A stretch of 64,000 nt of DNA from Elephas maximus indicus (Eukaryota; Chordata; Mammalia; Proboscidea; Elephantidae), in contig NC_064825.1 of NCBI RefSeq assembly GCF_024166365.1, positions 105,228,480-105,292,479 of the forward strand. Direction: 5' to 3'. Of this stretch, positions 1 through 10,126 are shown piece by piece. The translations under genes were made by a program, and so were the position numbers. The notes beneath the pieces were generated by a model. That model was not told the origin of the DNA and ran no database searches. It was given only the letters and a program-made list of their open reading frames with translations. The first letter of the stretch is position 1. Each line of letters starts with the position of its first letter.

Positions 1-209
1 AGTCCCATCTGAGTTTTTATTTAGGAGGTTGGCAGTAGGGCTGAAGAATTTGCATTCCTAATAAGTTCCCAAATGATTCTGATGTTGCTGATTTGGGGGC
101 CACACTTTGAGACTCACTGTTTCATATCACTCCCCACAGAACCACATGAAACCTCTTTCCTCTCTCTGCTTCTTCCTAGTCAACTTGTGTTTTTTCTCCA
201 ACAGGAATC

Positions 210-1145
210 ATGTTATCTGAAGGAAATCAAAGTATCATACCCACGTTTATACTGTTGGGTTTTTCAGAATACCCAGAACTCCACGTTCCACTCTTCCTGA
301 CTTTCTTGTCCACCTACACAGTCAACGCGGTGGGGAATCTAGGCATGATAATAATTATCAGGATCAATCCAAAACTCCACACGATTATGTACTTTTTCCT
401 CAGTCACTTGTCTTTTGTGGATTTCTGTTATTCCACTGTAGTTACACCCAAACTGCTGGAGAACTTGATTGTGGAAGACAGAACTATCTCTTCTCTGGTT
501 GCATCATGCAGTTTTGTCTTGCTTGCTTATTTGGAGTGACAGAAACATTCATGCTAACGGCGATGGCTTATGACCATTTTGTGGCAGTTTGTAACCCCTT
601 GCTTTATACTACTACTATGTCTCAGAAGCTTTGTGTTCTGCTGGTGGCTGGGTCCTACACATGGGGTGTAGTGTGCTCTCTATACTTTCTTCTCACATTA
701 TCTTATTGTGAGTCTAGCATTCTAAATAATTTTATCTGTGACCACTCTGTAATTGTTTCTGTCTCCTGCTCAGACCCCTACATCAGTCAGATGCTGTGTT
801 TTATTGTTGCCATATTCAATGAGGTGAGCAGCCTGATGATCATCTTCACTTCCTATGTATTCATTTTTATCACTGTCATGAAGATGCCTTCTACAAGTGG
901 GCGCCATAAAACCTTCTCTACCTTTGCCTCCCACCTGACTGCCATCACCATCTTCCATGGGACCATCCTTTTCCTCTACTGTATCCCTAACTCCGAACTT
1001 CCTGGCTCATAGTAAAGTGGCTTCTGTGTTTTATACTGTGGTGATTCCCATGTTGAATCCCCTGATCTACAGCCTTAGGAACAAGGATGTGAAGGACACA
1101 TTCAGAAAATTAATTAAAACAAAACTGCTTTTTCAATCACCGTGA
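210..1145 (+). pseudogene. OR5D13-like olfactory receptor pseudogene
   Basis: This is a class II olfactory receptor remnant of roughly normal length. It opens with an ATG at 210, directly after a ttctccaacag splice-acceptor-like tract, and reads MLSEGNQS, so an N-glycosylation site sits near the N-terminus. TM1 with GNLGMI, a TM2 segment [31 protein letters not shown] in the second extracellular loop and the TM7 motif [12 protein letters not shown] are all recognisable. The reading frame shifts near 490, again near 990 and near 1010, consistent with three single-base deletions that together restore the original frame for TM7. The usual MAYDRF motif reads MAYDHF. From memory it is closest to human OR5D13. 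It is almost certainly non-functional unless the shifts are sequencing errors. Confidence 0.9.
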
Positions 1146-1773
1146 TATTGCTAGGTTCAGTATTTTACATTCCAAAAATAATTTGATTCATTATGCTAAA
1201 GATCGTTCAACTCGTGTAGTATAATTTACTATTCAGATTATTTTACCCAGTAGCCTGTGAGTTAATACATCTATAGTAGTATATGTACGATTTCATGATG
1301 ACTGATGTTTCCATACATCAATGTTTAGTGAAATAGCTCTAAAGCACATGTAAACCAAAAATTAAAAAAAAAAAATAAAATTCTCAATTTGTTGCAATAT
1401 ATGTGAATTATTTTAAAATACTTTACCATATATGGTGTAATTTTTTATGTGTGTTCCCAAAGTAAATCAAATTCCTAGTTTATCAAATATGCACAAATCC
1501 AGGATATTCCCCTAGAATTCTAAACAGAAATTCTATCCTCTAGAGGTGGCTTTAACAAGTGCTTCAGCTTATGGTGTCTTGTACACAAGGCAACGTTTTG
1601 ATAGTTATTACACTGAATAGCAGAATTCATGTATATTAAATAAAAAATATGGCCTGCTCACTAGGAAACCCAATTTAATTAAAGTATTGTTTTGCCAGCC
1701 TAATATTCATTTTATCATTTTTTTTCTAAAGAAAGTATTTGAATAATTAAAAGTAAGTTATTGGAGTAAGGAG
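1146..1773. other. AT-rich intergenic stretch
   Basis: No gene, RNA or clear repeat is visible here. It is AT-rich sequence downstream of the first OR pseudogene and contains an A-rich run near 1362-1380. Confidence 0.5.
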
Positions 1774-2545
1774 TTACCTATAGATCAATGGAATAGAATA
1801 GTGTCCAAATATACTCATATATTTTTTCTCATTTAAATTTCAAAGGAGAAACGATACTTTTTCAACGAAATAATGTTGGAACAATGAGATACTCCTATTG
1901 AAAAATTAACCTTAGGTCTTACCTCACACCATACACAAATATTAATTTGAATTAAAAGTTATAGGTCATAGACACAAAGATAAAAGCTAAAACTTAACAG
2001 AAATTAAAAAATGGCAGAAATATGGGAAAATTTTTGAACACTTGGTGTAAGGACTTTTTTACATAGAACAAAAAGAATGAATTAAAAATTGATAAAATTA
2101 ATTTTATCAACTTGAAAAATGACTGCTCTTCAAAGACATCATTAAGAAAAAGGAAAGGTCAGCCACAAACTGTGAGAAAATACTTGCAATATATAAGCCT
2201 GACAATTGATATATATGCAGAACATATACAGAAGTTATCCAACCAGTCAATGAGCACTTGAAAAGCTACTCGGCATCATTAGTCATCAGTGCAACGCATA
2301 TTAAAGCTAAAATGAGACACCACTACTTACCCATTAGAATGGCTAAAGTTAAAAAGATTGAAATGTCAAACATTCCTGTGAACACGGATGAGGTGGAATA
2401 TTCATGTGCTTCAGATGGAAATGTAGCAGGTAAAATGTATTTGAAAAATAGCTTAGTGGTATCTTATGAACTTATACAGGTACTTTACATAAAATTGAGC
2501 AGTTTCTTCCCTAGGTGTTTATTTACCTAAGAGAAATGAAATCAA
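1774..2545 (+). mobile_element. Old L1 LINE fragment (3' part of ORF2)
   Basis: The sequence carries the order of phrases typical of L1 ORF2 close to its end. It starts with atagatcaatggaatagaat; then come a block matching 'cttgaaaaatgactgctctt', a 'cactactta' block and 'ccattagaatggctaaa'. All read on the + strand. Many substitutions and indels break the frame, so this is an old copy, probably of an L1M-type subfamily. It has no intact coding capacity. Confidence 0.75.
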
Positions 2546-2829
2546 ATAGTTTAACAGGAGAAAATGGTTCTTGTTAATGTATGCAATTATATAGTGGAGG
2601 AAAAAAAATACCGTGGTGTGTGTGTTTGTAGGTGTGTGTATGTGTGTGTTTGTTTTCCTCTTATGAATATTTTTTACTCTTTTCTTAAGTGATATTTCAA
2701 CAAGAGGTACATTTTCTTTCATGATGAGTTATCAAGCATAAACAGGAGAAGGCAGGAAGGATAAGACAACCTCTAGTCATTTTAATCCAGGGAAAATGAA
2801 ATATAGTGGCTGGAAGGCACACAACAACA

Positions 2830-3012
2830 ACAATGCCTCCAAAACCAAAAAAACAAACCCACTGCTGTTGAGTCAATTCCAACTCCTAGCGACCCTGCAA
2901 GGCAGAGTAGAACTGCCCCATAGCGTTTCCAAGGAGCACCTGGTGGATTCAAACTGCTGACCTCTTGGTTAGCAGCCATAGTACTTAACCACTATGCCAC
3001 CAGGGTTTCCAC
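2830..3012 (-). mobile_element. AfroSINE (tRNA-derived SINE)
   Basis: This is a nearly complete minus-strand AfroSINE. It runs from the tail (aaaccaaaaaaacaaacccactg) to the head, which reads ccaccagggtttcc on the + strand. The internal phrases 'gaactgccccatag' and 'ggttagcagcc' are well preserved. Confidence 0.9.
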
Positions 3013-3379
3013 ACACATAAATAACATATATGCCTATAATAGGTAAATCTGCACCTGCGTTGTGCCTTTGCTGACGTTGATCTTCTCATAATTCAAATTC
3101 ATCTAAGTTAAGAAGTTTTGGGAACTGTACTGATGAGGTATAATTCCCTCTGATGTAAGTGTCTTGTTGAGATCAAAGGTGGAGTTGTGGTTTGTCTAAA
3201 AAGGGATGGCTTTTCAACTGCAATTACTTCTGATATAGGACAGAACACCTATATGACTCAGTGTTTGGATCAGGAGAAGAAAAACAATTCTTGCTTTTAA
3301 ACAGACAGAATTTAGAACAGCAGTCACTCCTAAAAGTATTACAGGGTCCACTGGAGTGAAAAAAGATGCCTGAAAAGGA

Positions 3380-3689
3380 AAGAAAAAAAATCAGATCAGT
3401 TCATTTTTGTGGGGATACCAGTTTCTTACGACCCACTTTTCCTTCCGACCCTACCACTCGGACTTAGGTCAGGTCTCAAAGATGAAGAGCACAGTCCTCC
3501 AGACTCCATGTCTGCTCGAGACCTCAGATATCAGCAGCAAGTTAGGGGGTCTACAGGCCCCTCACATCTAACCTGTTAACTCCCACAGCTCCCTGAGTTT
3601 CTAGAATTTGCTAAAATGACACACAGGACTCAATTCCAGTTTTATTACAGCAAAAAGGATCAAAATGAAGAAACGTATAAGGAAACGTC
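3380..3689. other. Unassigned repeat-like sequence
   Basis: This stretch is less AT-rich than its surroundings and reads like an old interspersed repeat, for example the 'taactcccacagctccctgag' area at about 3578-3600. I cannot name the family. No open frame of note is present. Confidence 0.3.
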
Positions 3690-3882
3690 TGGATTTGTCA
3701 TTGACTGCTAACCTAAGGGATGGCAGTTTAAACCTACCTAGCAGCTCATGGAAGAAAGGCCTGGCAAACTGCTTCCATAAACATCACAGTCAACAAAACC
3801 ATGTGGAGTAGTTTTACTCTGTAAGACATGGAGTTGCCATGAGTTAGAGTCAAATGGACGGTTTTTTGAGGGGAGGTTCAAA
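3690..3882 (+). mobile_element. Degenerate AfroSINE, long variant
   Basis: The head 'gctgctaacctaagg', a middle section with 'agaaaggcctggcaaactgcttcc' character and the tail 'gccatgagttagagtcaaat' match the longer AfroSINE form. It ends only a few bases before the truncated OR pseudogene begins, so it sits at the breakpoint where the OR copy lost its 5' part. Confidence 0.75.
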
Positions 3883-3889
3883 ACTCAGC

Positions 3890-4714
3890 TTGTCTACATG
3901 GTCACTGTGGTGGGGAACCTGGGCATGATTGTGATCATCAGGATCAACCCCAGACTCCACAACCCCATGTACCTTTTCTTCAGTCACTTGTCTTTTGTTG
4001 ATTTCTGCTACTCCGCTATAGTTACACCCAAACTATTAGAAAACTTGGTTGCAGGAGACAGAGCCATCTCCTTCACAGGGTGCATCATGCAGTTCTTCTT
4101 GGCTTCTATATTTGCAATTGCAGAAACATTCATGTTGGCAGTGATGGCCTATGACCTTTTTGTGGCAGTTTGTAACCCCCTGCTTTACACTGTCGTCATG
4201 TCCCAAAAGCTCTGGGCATCATTAGCCAGTGGGCCCTATGCATGGGGTATAGTTGCTTCCCTGACACTCACTTATTTTCGCCTGACATTATCCTTTTGTG
4301 GCTCTACCGTCATAAATAACTTTGTCTGTGAGCACTCTGTCATTGTTTCTGTCTCCTGCTCTGATCCCTATATCATCCAGGTGCTTTGTTTTGTCATTGC
4401 CATATTCAGTGAGGTCAGCAGCCAGGTGATTATCCTCGCTACACTTTTCGTTTTTGTAACTGTCATAAAAATGCCTTCCGACGGGGGGCTCCAAAAAACC
4501 TTCTCCACCTGTGTCTCCCACTTGACTGCCATCACCATTTTCTATGGGACTGTCCTGTTCCTCTATTGTGTACTCCATTCCAAAACCTCATGGCTCATAG
4601 TCAAAGTAGTATACAGTGGTCATCCCCTTGCTGAACCCCCTGATCTATAGTCTCGGGAACAAAGATGTGAAGGAGACTGTCAGAAAGTTAATGAGCCACC
4701 TAACACAATCTTGA
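3890..4714 (+). pseudogene. 5'-truncated OR5D13-like olfactory receptor pseudogene
   Basis: This is the block A partner of the intact gene at 29118-30059. Homology to that gene starts abruptly at the codons for '[11 protein letters not shown]', about residue 37-40, so the N-terminus and most of TM1 are absent and no original start codon remains. TM2 to TM6 read through in one frame ([49 protein letters not shown]). An 11-bp deletion near 4610 relative to the 29 kb gene then shifts the frame just before TM7. The DRY-like motif reads MAYDLF instead of MAYDRF. Loss of the start, the shift and the changed motif make this a clear pseudogene. Confidence 0.93.
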
Positions 4715-4914
4715 AGATTTATTTATCTTTCTAGAAAGAGTTTGCTTAAATCATTCAGTGTTTCTAGAAGAGATGCTGATTCAAATTATTTAGTCAATTT
4801 ACCCATTCAATTTTTAAATCTATTGCAATATACCAGTTATCTGATAATTTGATTTCTAGTCACTTCAATCTTTAGTAAAATAGCTTTGAATCGTATGTGA
4901 AGTGAATCAACTGT

Positions 4915-5575
4915 AGTGGATCGAATAGTGTCTCCCCCCAAAATACTCATACCCACCTAGAACTTCAGAACACAAACTTTTTGTAGATATAGTCTTTGCA
5001 GACATAGTTAAGGATTAATATAAATTCATATTTTCTTAACACTAAAACCCATTGCTACAGAATTAATTTCCACTTACAGTGACCTTATAGGACAAGTAGA
5101 ACTACCCCACAGGAATTCCAAGGCTGTAATCTTTATGGCAGCCAACTGCCACATCTTTCTCTTGTGGAGCAGCTCGTGGGTTTGAACTGCCAACTTTAGG
5201 TTAGCAGCCTAATTCTTGACCACTATGCCACCAGGACTTCTACATACTCTCTTAGGGTGGGCTATAAATCCAGTGAGAGTCTCATTATGAGAAGCAGAAA
5301 AGGACACAGAGTCACACAGGGACGAAGGCCATGTGGAGATGAAGGCAGGGCTTGGAGTTATGCTACTACAAGCCCAGGAACACAAGGACCCATGGGAAGC
5401 TGGAAGAGTCAAGGAAGGATTTCCTTCTAGGGTCTTTAGAGGGAGCATGTCCCTGCCATTACCTTCATTTCAAACATTTGGCCCCCAGAACTGTAAGCAA
5501 ATAAATTTCTGTTCTTTTAAGCCACCAAGTTTGTGGTAATTTCTTCTGGTAGTCCTAAGAATCTAATATTTAACA
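4915..5575 (+). mobile_element. MaLR-like solo LTR fossil with nested SINE
   Basis: The sequence resembles a mammalian MaLR/ERVL-type LTR. It has a 'gaatagtgtc' opening, a 'gtctttgcagacatagttaag' area, a region of 'ccatgtgga' and 'caagcccaggaaca' phrases, and an aataaatttctgtt end. An AfroSINE interrupts it. The same LTR with the same SINE is at the equivalent place in block B, so both insertions are older than the A/B duplication. No internal region is attached. Family assignment is from memory and not certain. Confidence 0.6.
5045..5245 (-). mobile_element. AfroSINE nested in the MaLR-like LTR
   Basis: This is a minus-strand AfroSINE with 'ttatggcagccaactgccaca' character and the end 'atgccaccaggacttc'. 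It splits the LTR at 4915-5575 and has an orthologous copy at 30400-30596. Confidence 0.8.
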
Positions 5576-5742
5576 AGTAAGCATTGAATCATAAAACTCA
5601 AATTGTTTGACACACATATTGGCATGGTACATGATTAAAAAACAAACAGGCAACAACAACAGCAAAATTCTTCAATCCTCTTTAAACAATGTGCATGTCA
5701 AAGTTACAGAAAATTGAAAAATTGTAGCTGACTGGGATTTTG

Positions 5743-5905
5743 GAGCCCTGGTGACACAGTGGTTAAGAGCTACAGCTGCTAACCTAGAGGTCAGCAGTTT
5801 GCATCCACCAACCGCTCCTTGGAGACCCTATGGGGCAGTTTTACTCTGTCCTATAGGGTTGCTGAGTCAGAATCAACTTGACACCAAGGATTTGGTTTGG
5901 TTTAT
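5743..5905 (+). mobile_element. AfroSINE unique to block A
   Basis: A plus-strand copy runs from 'gccctggtgacacagtggtt' to 'ggatttggtttggttt'. The corresponding point in block B (about 31080) passes directly from 'caactgactagg' to 'ggtatgcatatagg' without it, so this copy inserted after the duplication. Confidence 0.88.
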
Positions 5906-6858
5906 GGAGTAGTATGCATGTAGGAGAATTAGCAGTAAGAGCCTGGAGGCACTATCTCTAAACTCTAACCAAGTTCTTTCTTTCTTTCTTCCTAAGGCCT
6001 CATATATGTTTGTTATTGTACAGGAAGTGATGGTAATCATGATATCACTGAGTGTGAAGAAAAAATGTTGATTTCTATGTGAAGGCCCTCATGGGTAACC
6101 AAGGGAACAAAAGTGAAAAAAAGTCATAGTTAAGAATCTCACAAATCTCAGTCTGATATGTCAAACTCTCTCCTTCCTCATATCAATAGCCTCTTAGTAA
6201 CATCATTTTAGAGAAAATGATCTGCGGGTAAACAACAAGGGATCTTACATTGATATCAATCTTCTGTGTATCATACCAAGTAGCGCATAGAAAGAGACAG
6301 AAGAGCAGAAAACGGACAGGTAGAAGCAAACATAAAATGATCAGCATGATAAATAAAAAAATATTCATGATGGACACCAAAAAATGTGTTGAATTAATGG
6401 ATGAATGGGTTCAATCTGCTATTCAATTCTCATTTCTAGCATCCTGTTAAGTATACAGAAGATGGGGGAAAAAAACATACTGGATCTTACCATCTTACCA
6501 ACATGATTTTAGCACTTAGCAGTAGTTTTTACACTTTAATGTTGCTATGTGTCACCGAAGTTCCTTCTTAAATGTGGATACTGTTGAGTCCCATTCCGAG
6601 GAATTCTGATCTCAGAAGCTTTTGGGGGCCTAGAAGAGTAGAACTCTAGGCAATTTTATTACAGATGTGGTAAGAATCTTTGATGTGAGAAATCCTGCCT
6701 TAAAAAAAAAAAAAAAGCTTAGATTTATTAATTCCATAGGACATTTAGTAATGTGCAAATAAAGGCTGGTAGTCAACTTCGTGCTGCAACTTTTCTATGC
6801 GATTACAAGGAAATTCCAGCCTTTGACGACGGTACAAAGAACCTGGCTCTTGTCTTAG

Positions 6859-7008
6859 TTAATTGGCTTGAGGCATAGTTGCTAGTGATTCCCCAGAGTT
6901 GGAGTCCCAAGGGCTGTAGAGGTAGACGTAATAGCTACAGTGCTCCCAAAATACTCAGCTTACAGAGAAACAGGACAGTGGTGGCCTGTTTCTCTGCAGC
7001 AGGTGAGT
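6859..7008 (+). promoter_or_regulatory. Candidate promoter and non-coding first exon of the 8622 OR gene
   Basis: A block conserved with 32124-32277 contains three elements in order: TTAATTGG at 6859-6866 (homeodomain/Lhx2-type), TCCCAAGGGC at 6905-6914 (Olf1/EBF-type CCCNNGGG), and a consensus donor CAG|GTGAGT with the GT at 7003-7004. OR promoters are known to combine homeodomain and O/E sites upstream of a short non-coding exon. The matching acceptor would be the AG at 8583-8584, giving an intron of about 1.6 kb. The transcription start is not determined, and the exon and promoter roles are inferred. Confidence 0.5.
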
Positions 7009-7384
7009 TGCCTCAGGTTTTTTTTTTTTTTTAAATGAAATAGTGAAAATATTATTTCCCTTTTTTTTTATGATAATAGGACCTTCTTTTTTTTTTCTTT
7101 CAATGTTAAGTCACTAAAACTGTTAAGTCTATGCCCAATCATATTAAGGAAAGAACTTAATAATCATGGACATATTTGGCTTTATTATCCATTGACAGGC
7201 ATTTCACAAAGAATAGAATAAATTTTCTACTTGAAAATGGATATTTTCCCTTATCCTCTTATTATGCACCTTAATTTGGTATATAAACTTTTTATAAGAA
7301 TTGACTAAGCAAGCCGCAATTCATATGCAAATATAACTTTCTGGTTAGTTCTAACTCTAATTTGATAAATCTCGGAACCTCTAA

Positions 7385-7495
7385 AATATATGCATATATA
7401 CATATACACATGTACACATGTGTGCGTATGTGCATGTATGCATGTATGTATTGTGAATGCATATGCACACATATATATATTTGCACATATATATA
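7385..7495. repeat. Degenerate (ATGTGC/ATGCAT)n simple repeat
   Basis: This is alternating purine-pyrimidine sequence made of ATGCAT, ACACATGT and TATATA words. A related but different tract lies at 32638-32730 in block B, so the repeat has diverged in sequence and length since the duplication. Confidence 0.7.
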
Positions 7496-7496
7496 T

Positions 7497-7848
7497 CTGT
7501 TGTCATCAAGTCGATTGTAACTCTTAGCGACCCTATGGTAGATAGCAGAACCCCCCATATGGTTTCCAAGGTTGTAAATCGTTATGGAAGCTGACTACAA
7601 CACCTTTCTCCCTCCAGAAGCTGGGGGTTTGAACTGTCAGCCTTTCAGCTTTAACTACTACTCCACCCAAACCAAAACCAAACCCGTTCGCATCGAGTTA
7701 ATTTGGACTAATATTGACCCAATAGGACAGAGTAGAACTGTCCCATAGGTTTCTAAGGAGTAGCTACTGGGTTTGTACTGCTGATCTTTTTGGTTAGCAG
7801 CCAGACTCCTAACCACTGCAACACTACTGCTCCATCAAGGCTCCTCAT
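7497..7848 (-). mobile_element. Two adjacent AfroSINEs
   Basis: Two minus-strand copies lie head to tail. The first covers about 7497-7672 (long variant with 'gtaaatcgttatggaagctg'). The second covers about 7673-7848 (standard form with 'ggttagcagccagactc'). The pair is conserved in block B at 32735-33103, so both insertions predate the duplication. Confidence 0.85.
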
Positions 7849-8621
7849 GTATGTATAACGCCTGGGCTATGATAGAAGCTAAGCTTTAACTGATAAATTA
7901 AGCCATCAACCCTAATAGAGTGGGCATACCTCTCAGGTCAAAAGGAAGTTATTGCCCTCTTTAGCTTCAACCACTGGGCAACTAAGCAATTCAACAGAAG
8001 TAGTAGCTTTCATGGATTAAAAAGTGCTAATGAGATCTGGATGGCAGTTGGTTTTGGTTTTGGAATGAGATCACTCTGCTTTCTTCTTAGGTTCTCTGGT
8101 ATCTTATTTTAAACTTAGAAGTATATTCCTTTAAATATTTTATTTAATTTGAGTATATAGGCAAAAAACAGCAGCAGCATATTTTGTTTCTGGAGGCAAA
8201 AATCTTACATTTTTTTCACAGAATCTCACTAGCTTATGTGCTGTAGGTATGTGAAAAAATTTGCTCAGTACCAGTTATGTGTGTTTGATGCTACTATCTA
8301 ATGTGTGCATCCAAGGATAAAATTAACTTGTGTGTAAATATAACTCCTATACACTCAATATCATAAGTACTTATATGGAAACCCATATTCCAATATCGCA
8401 AAAGACAATGGAAATGCTTTGACATTTTAGACATCAGCTTGGTTTGGGATACACATTGCAGTTATTTGGGTGAGGCATTTTCTACATGGAGAGAACTAGT
8501 TCCAAAAACTGTTTCGTCATGTTATCTTTTCTCTACCAGAACAAATCATAACACATTCACCCCACACATCTTCTCTTTTGGCAGGAACAACTCTCTCTTC
8601 CCATTGAAAGAAAGTGTGACA

Positions 8622-9560
8622 ATGGCTGAAAGAAACCTCAGTGTGGAGACAACATTTGCCCTCTTGGGATTCACAGATTACCCAGAGATTCAGATCCCTC
8701 TCTTCCTTGTGTTTCTGATCACATACATTGTCACCGTGGTAGGGAATCTTGGGATGATAGTGATCATCAAGATTAATCCCAAATTTCACACCCCCATGTA
8801 CTTTTTCCTTAGTCACCTTTCTTTTGTTGACTTTTGTTACTCCTCTATCATTACTCCAAAGCTGCTTGAAAACTTGGTCATGGCAGACAAAAGCATCTTC
8901 TACTTTAGCTGCATGCTCCAGTTCTTCCTGTCCTGCACTGCAGTGGTGACTGAGTCCTTCTTGCTAGCAGTGATGGCCTATGACCGCTTTGTGGCCATCT
9001 GCAATCCTCTGCTCTATACAGTGGTCATGTCACAAAGACTCTGTGCCCTGCTGGTGGCTGGCTCATATCTGTGGGGGATCTTTGACCCCTTAGTACTCTT
9101 TTGCTATGCTCTCCTTCTAGACTTCTCTGGACACGATGTAATCAACCACTTTTTCTGTGAGTATACTGCTCTCATAGCTGTCTCTAGCTCTGATATACAC
9201 ATTCCCCAATGTCTGCTTTTTGGGTTTGCCACCTTCAGTGAGGTGAGTACACTACTAATCATTCTCACTTCATATGTTTTTATTTTTGTGAGTGTACTAA
9301 AAATCCGATCTGCCAGTGGACGTCACAAAGCCTTCTCCACCTGTGCCTCCCACCTGACTGCCATCACCATGTTTCACGGGACCATCCTTTCCCTTTACTG
9401 TGTGCCTAACTCCAAACACTCTCGGCAAACAGTCAAAGTGGGCTCTGTATTCTACACAGTGGTTAACCCCATGCTGAACCCCCTCATCTATAGCCTGAGG
9501 AACAAAGATGTGAAGGTTGCCTTCTGGAAATTAATGGACACAAAAGTCCTATTTCACTGA
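8622..9560 (+). CDS. Olfactory receptor, OR5D14-like (block A copy)
   Basis: This is a complete single-exon odorant receptor of 312 residues, the usual OR length. It would be a G-protein-coupled receptor in the plasma membrane of olfactory sensory neuron cilia. The chosen ATG gives MAERNLS with an N-glycosylation site at N5. The frame is open further upstream, but a ctcttttggcag acceptor (AG at 8583-8584) lies between that region and this ATG, and OR homologues start here. Visible motifs are GNLGMI (residues 41-46), FHTPMY (55-60), C97 and C179 for the conserved disulfide, [12 protein letters not shown] (118-129), KAFSTCASH (236-244) and [12 protein letters not shown] (283-294). The paralogue at 33917 differs at about 25 residues by hand count. 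Human OR5D14 is the closest match I recall; the ligand is unknown. Confidence 0.95.
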   Translation: MAERNLSVETTFALLGFTDYPEIQIPLFLVFLITYIVTVVGNLGMIVIIKINPKFHTPMYFFLSHLSFVDFCYSSIITPKLLENLVMADKSIFYFSCMLQFFLSCTAVVTESFLLAVMAYDRFVAICNPLLYTVVMSQRLCALLVAGSYLWGIFDPLVLFCYALLLDFSGHDVINHFFCEYTALIAVSSSDIHIPQCLLFGFATFSEVSTLLIILTSYVFIFVSVLKIRSASGRHKAFSTCASHLTAITMFHGTILSLYCVPNSKHSRQTVKVGSVFYTVVNPMLNPLIYSLRNKDVKVAFWKLMDTKVLFH

Positions 9561-9580
9561 CCCAATCACAAAACATGAAC

Positions 9581-10115
<535 letters not shown>

Positions 10116-10126
10116 TGGTTTAGGAT
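10116..10126. repeat. Target-site duplication, left copy of RTE
   Basis: The 11-bp sequence tggtttaggat is repeated exactly at 13435-13445 on the other side of the RTE. Confidence 0.88.

Larger units (their letters stand above)
3890..9580. repeat. Segmental duplication block A (pairs with 29225-34872)
   Basis: About 5.7 kb aligns collinearly and in direct orientation with block B: OR5D13-like copy, MaLR-like LTR with its nested SINE, candidate OR5D14-like promoter, paired SINEs, OR5D14-like gene. Homology begins inside the OR coding exon at about 3890 and ends about 20 bp past the OR5D14-like stop codon. Block A carries a SINE at 5743-5905 that B lacks, and lacks a SINE that B has at 31585-31757. 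Confidence 0.88.

Noticed and set aside
8439-8621. N-terminal extension of the OR5D14-like frame
   Set aside because: A splice acceptor at 8583-8584 and the family's usual start argue that these codons are intron and 5' UTR.
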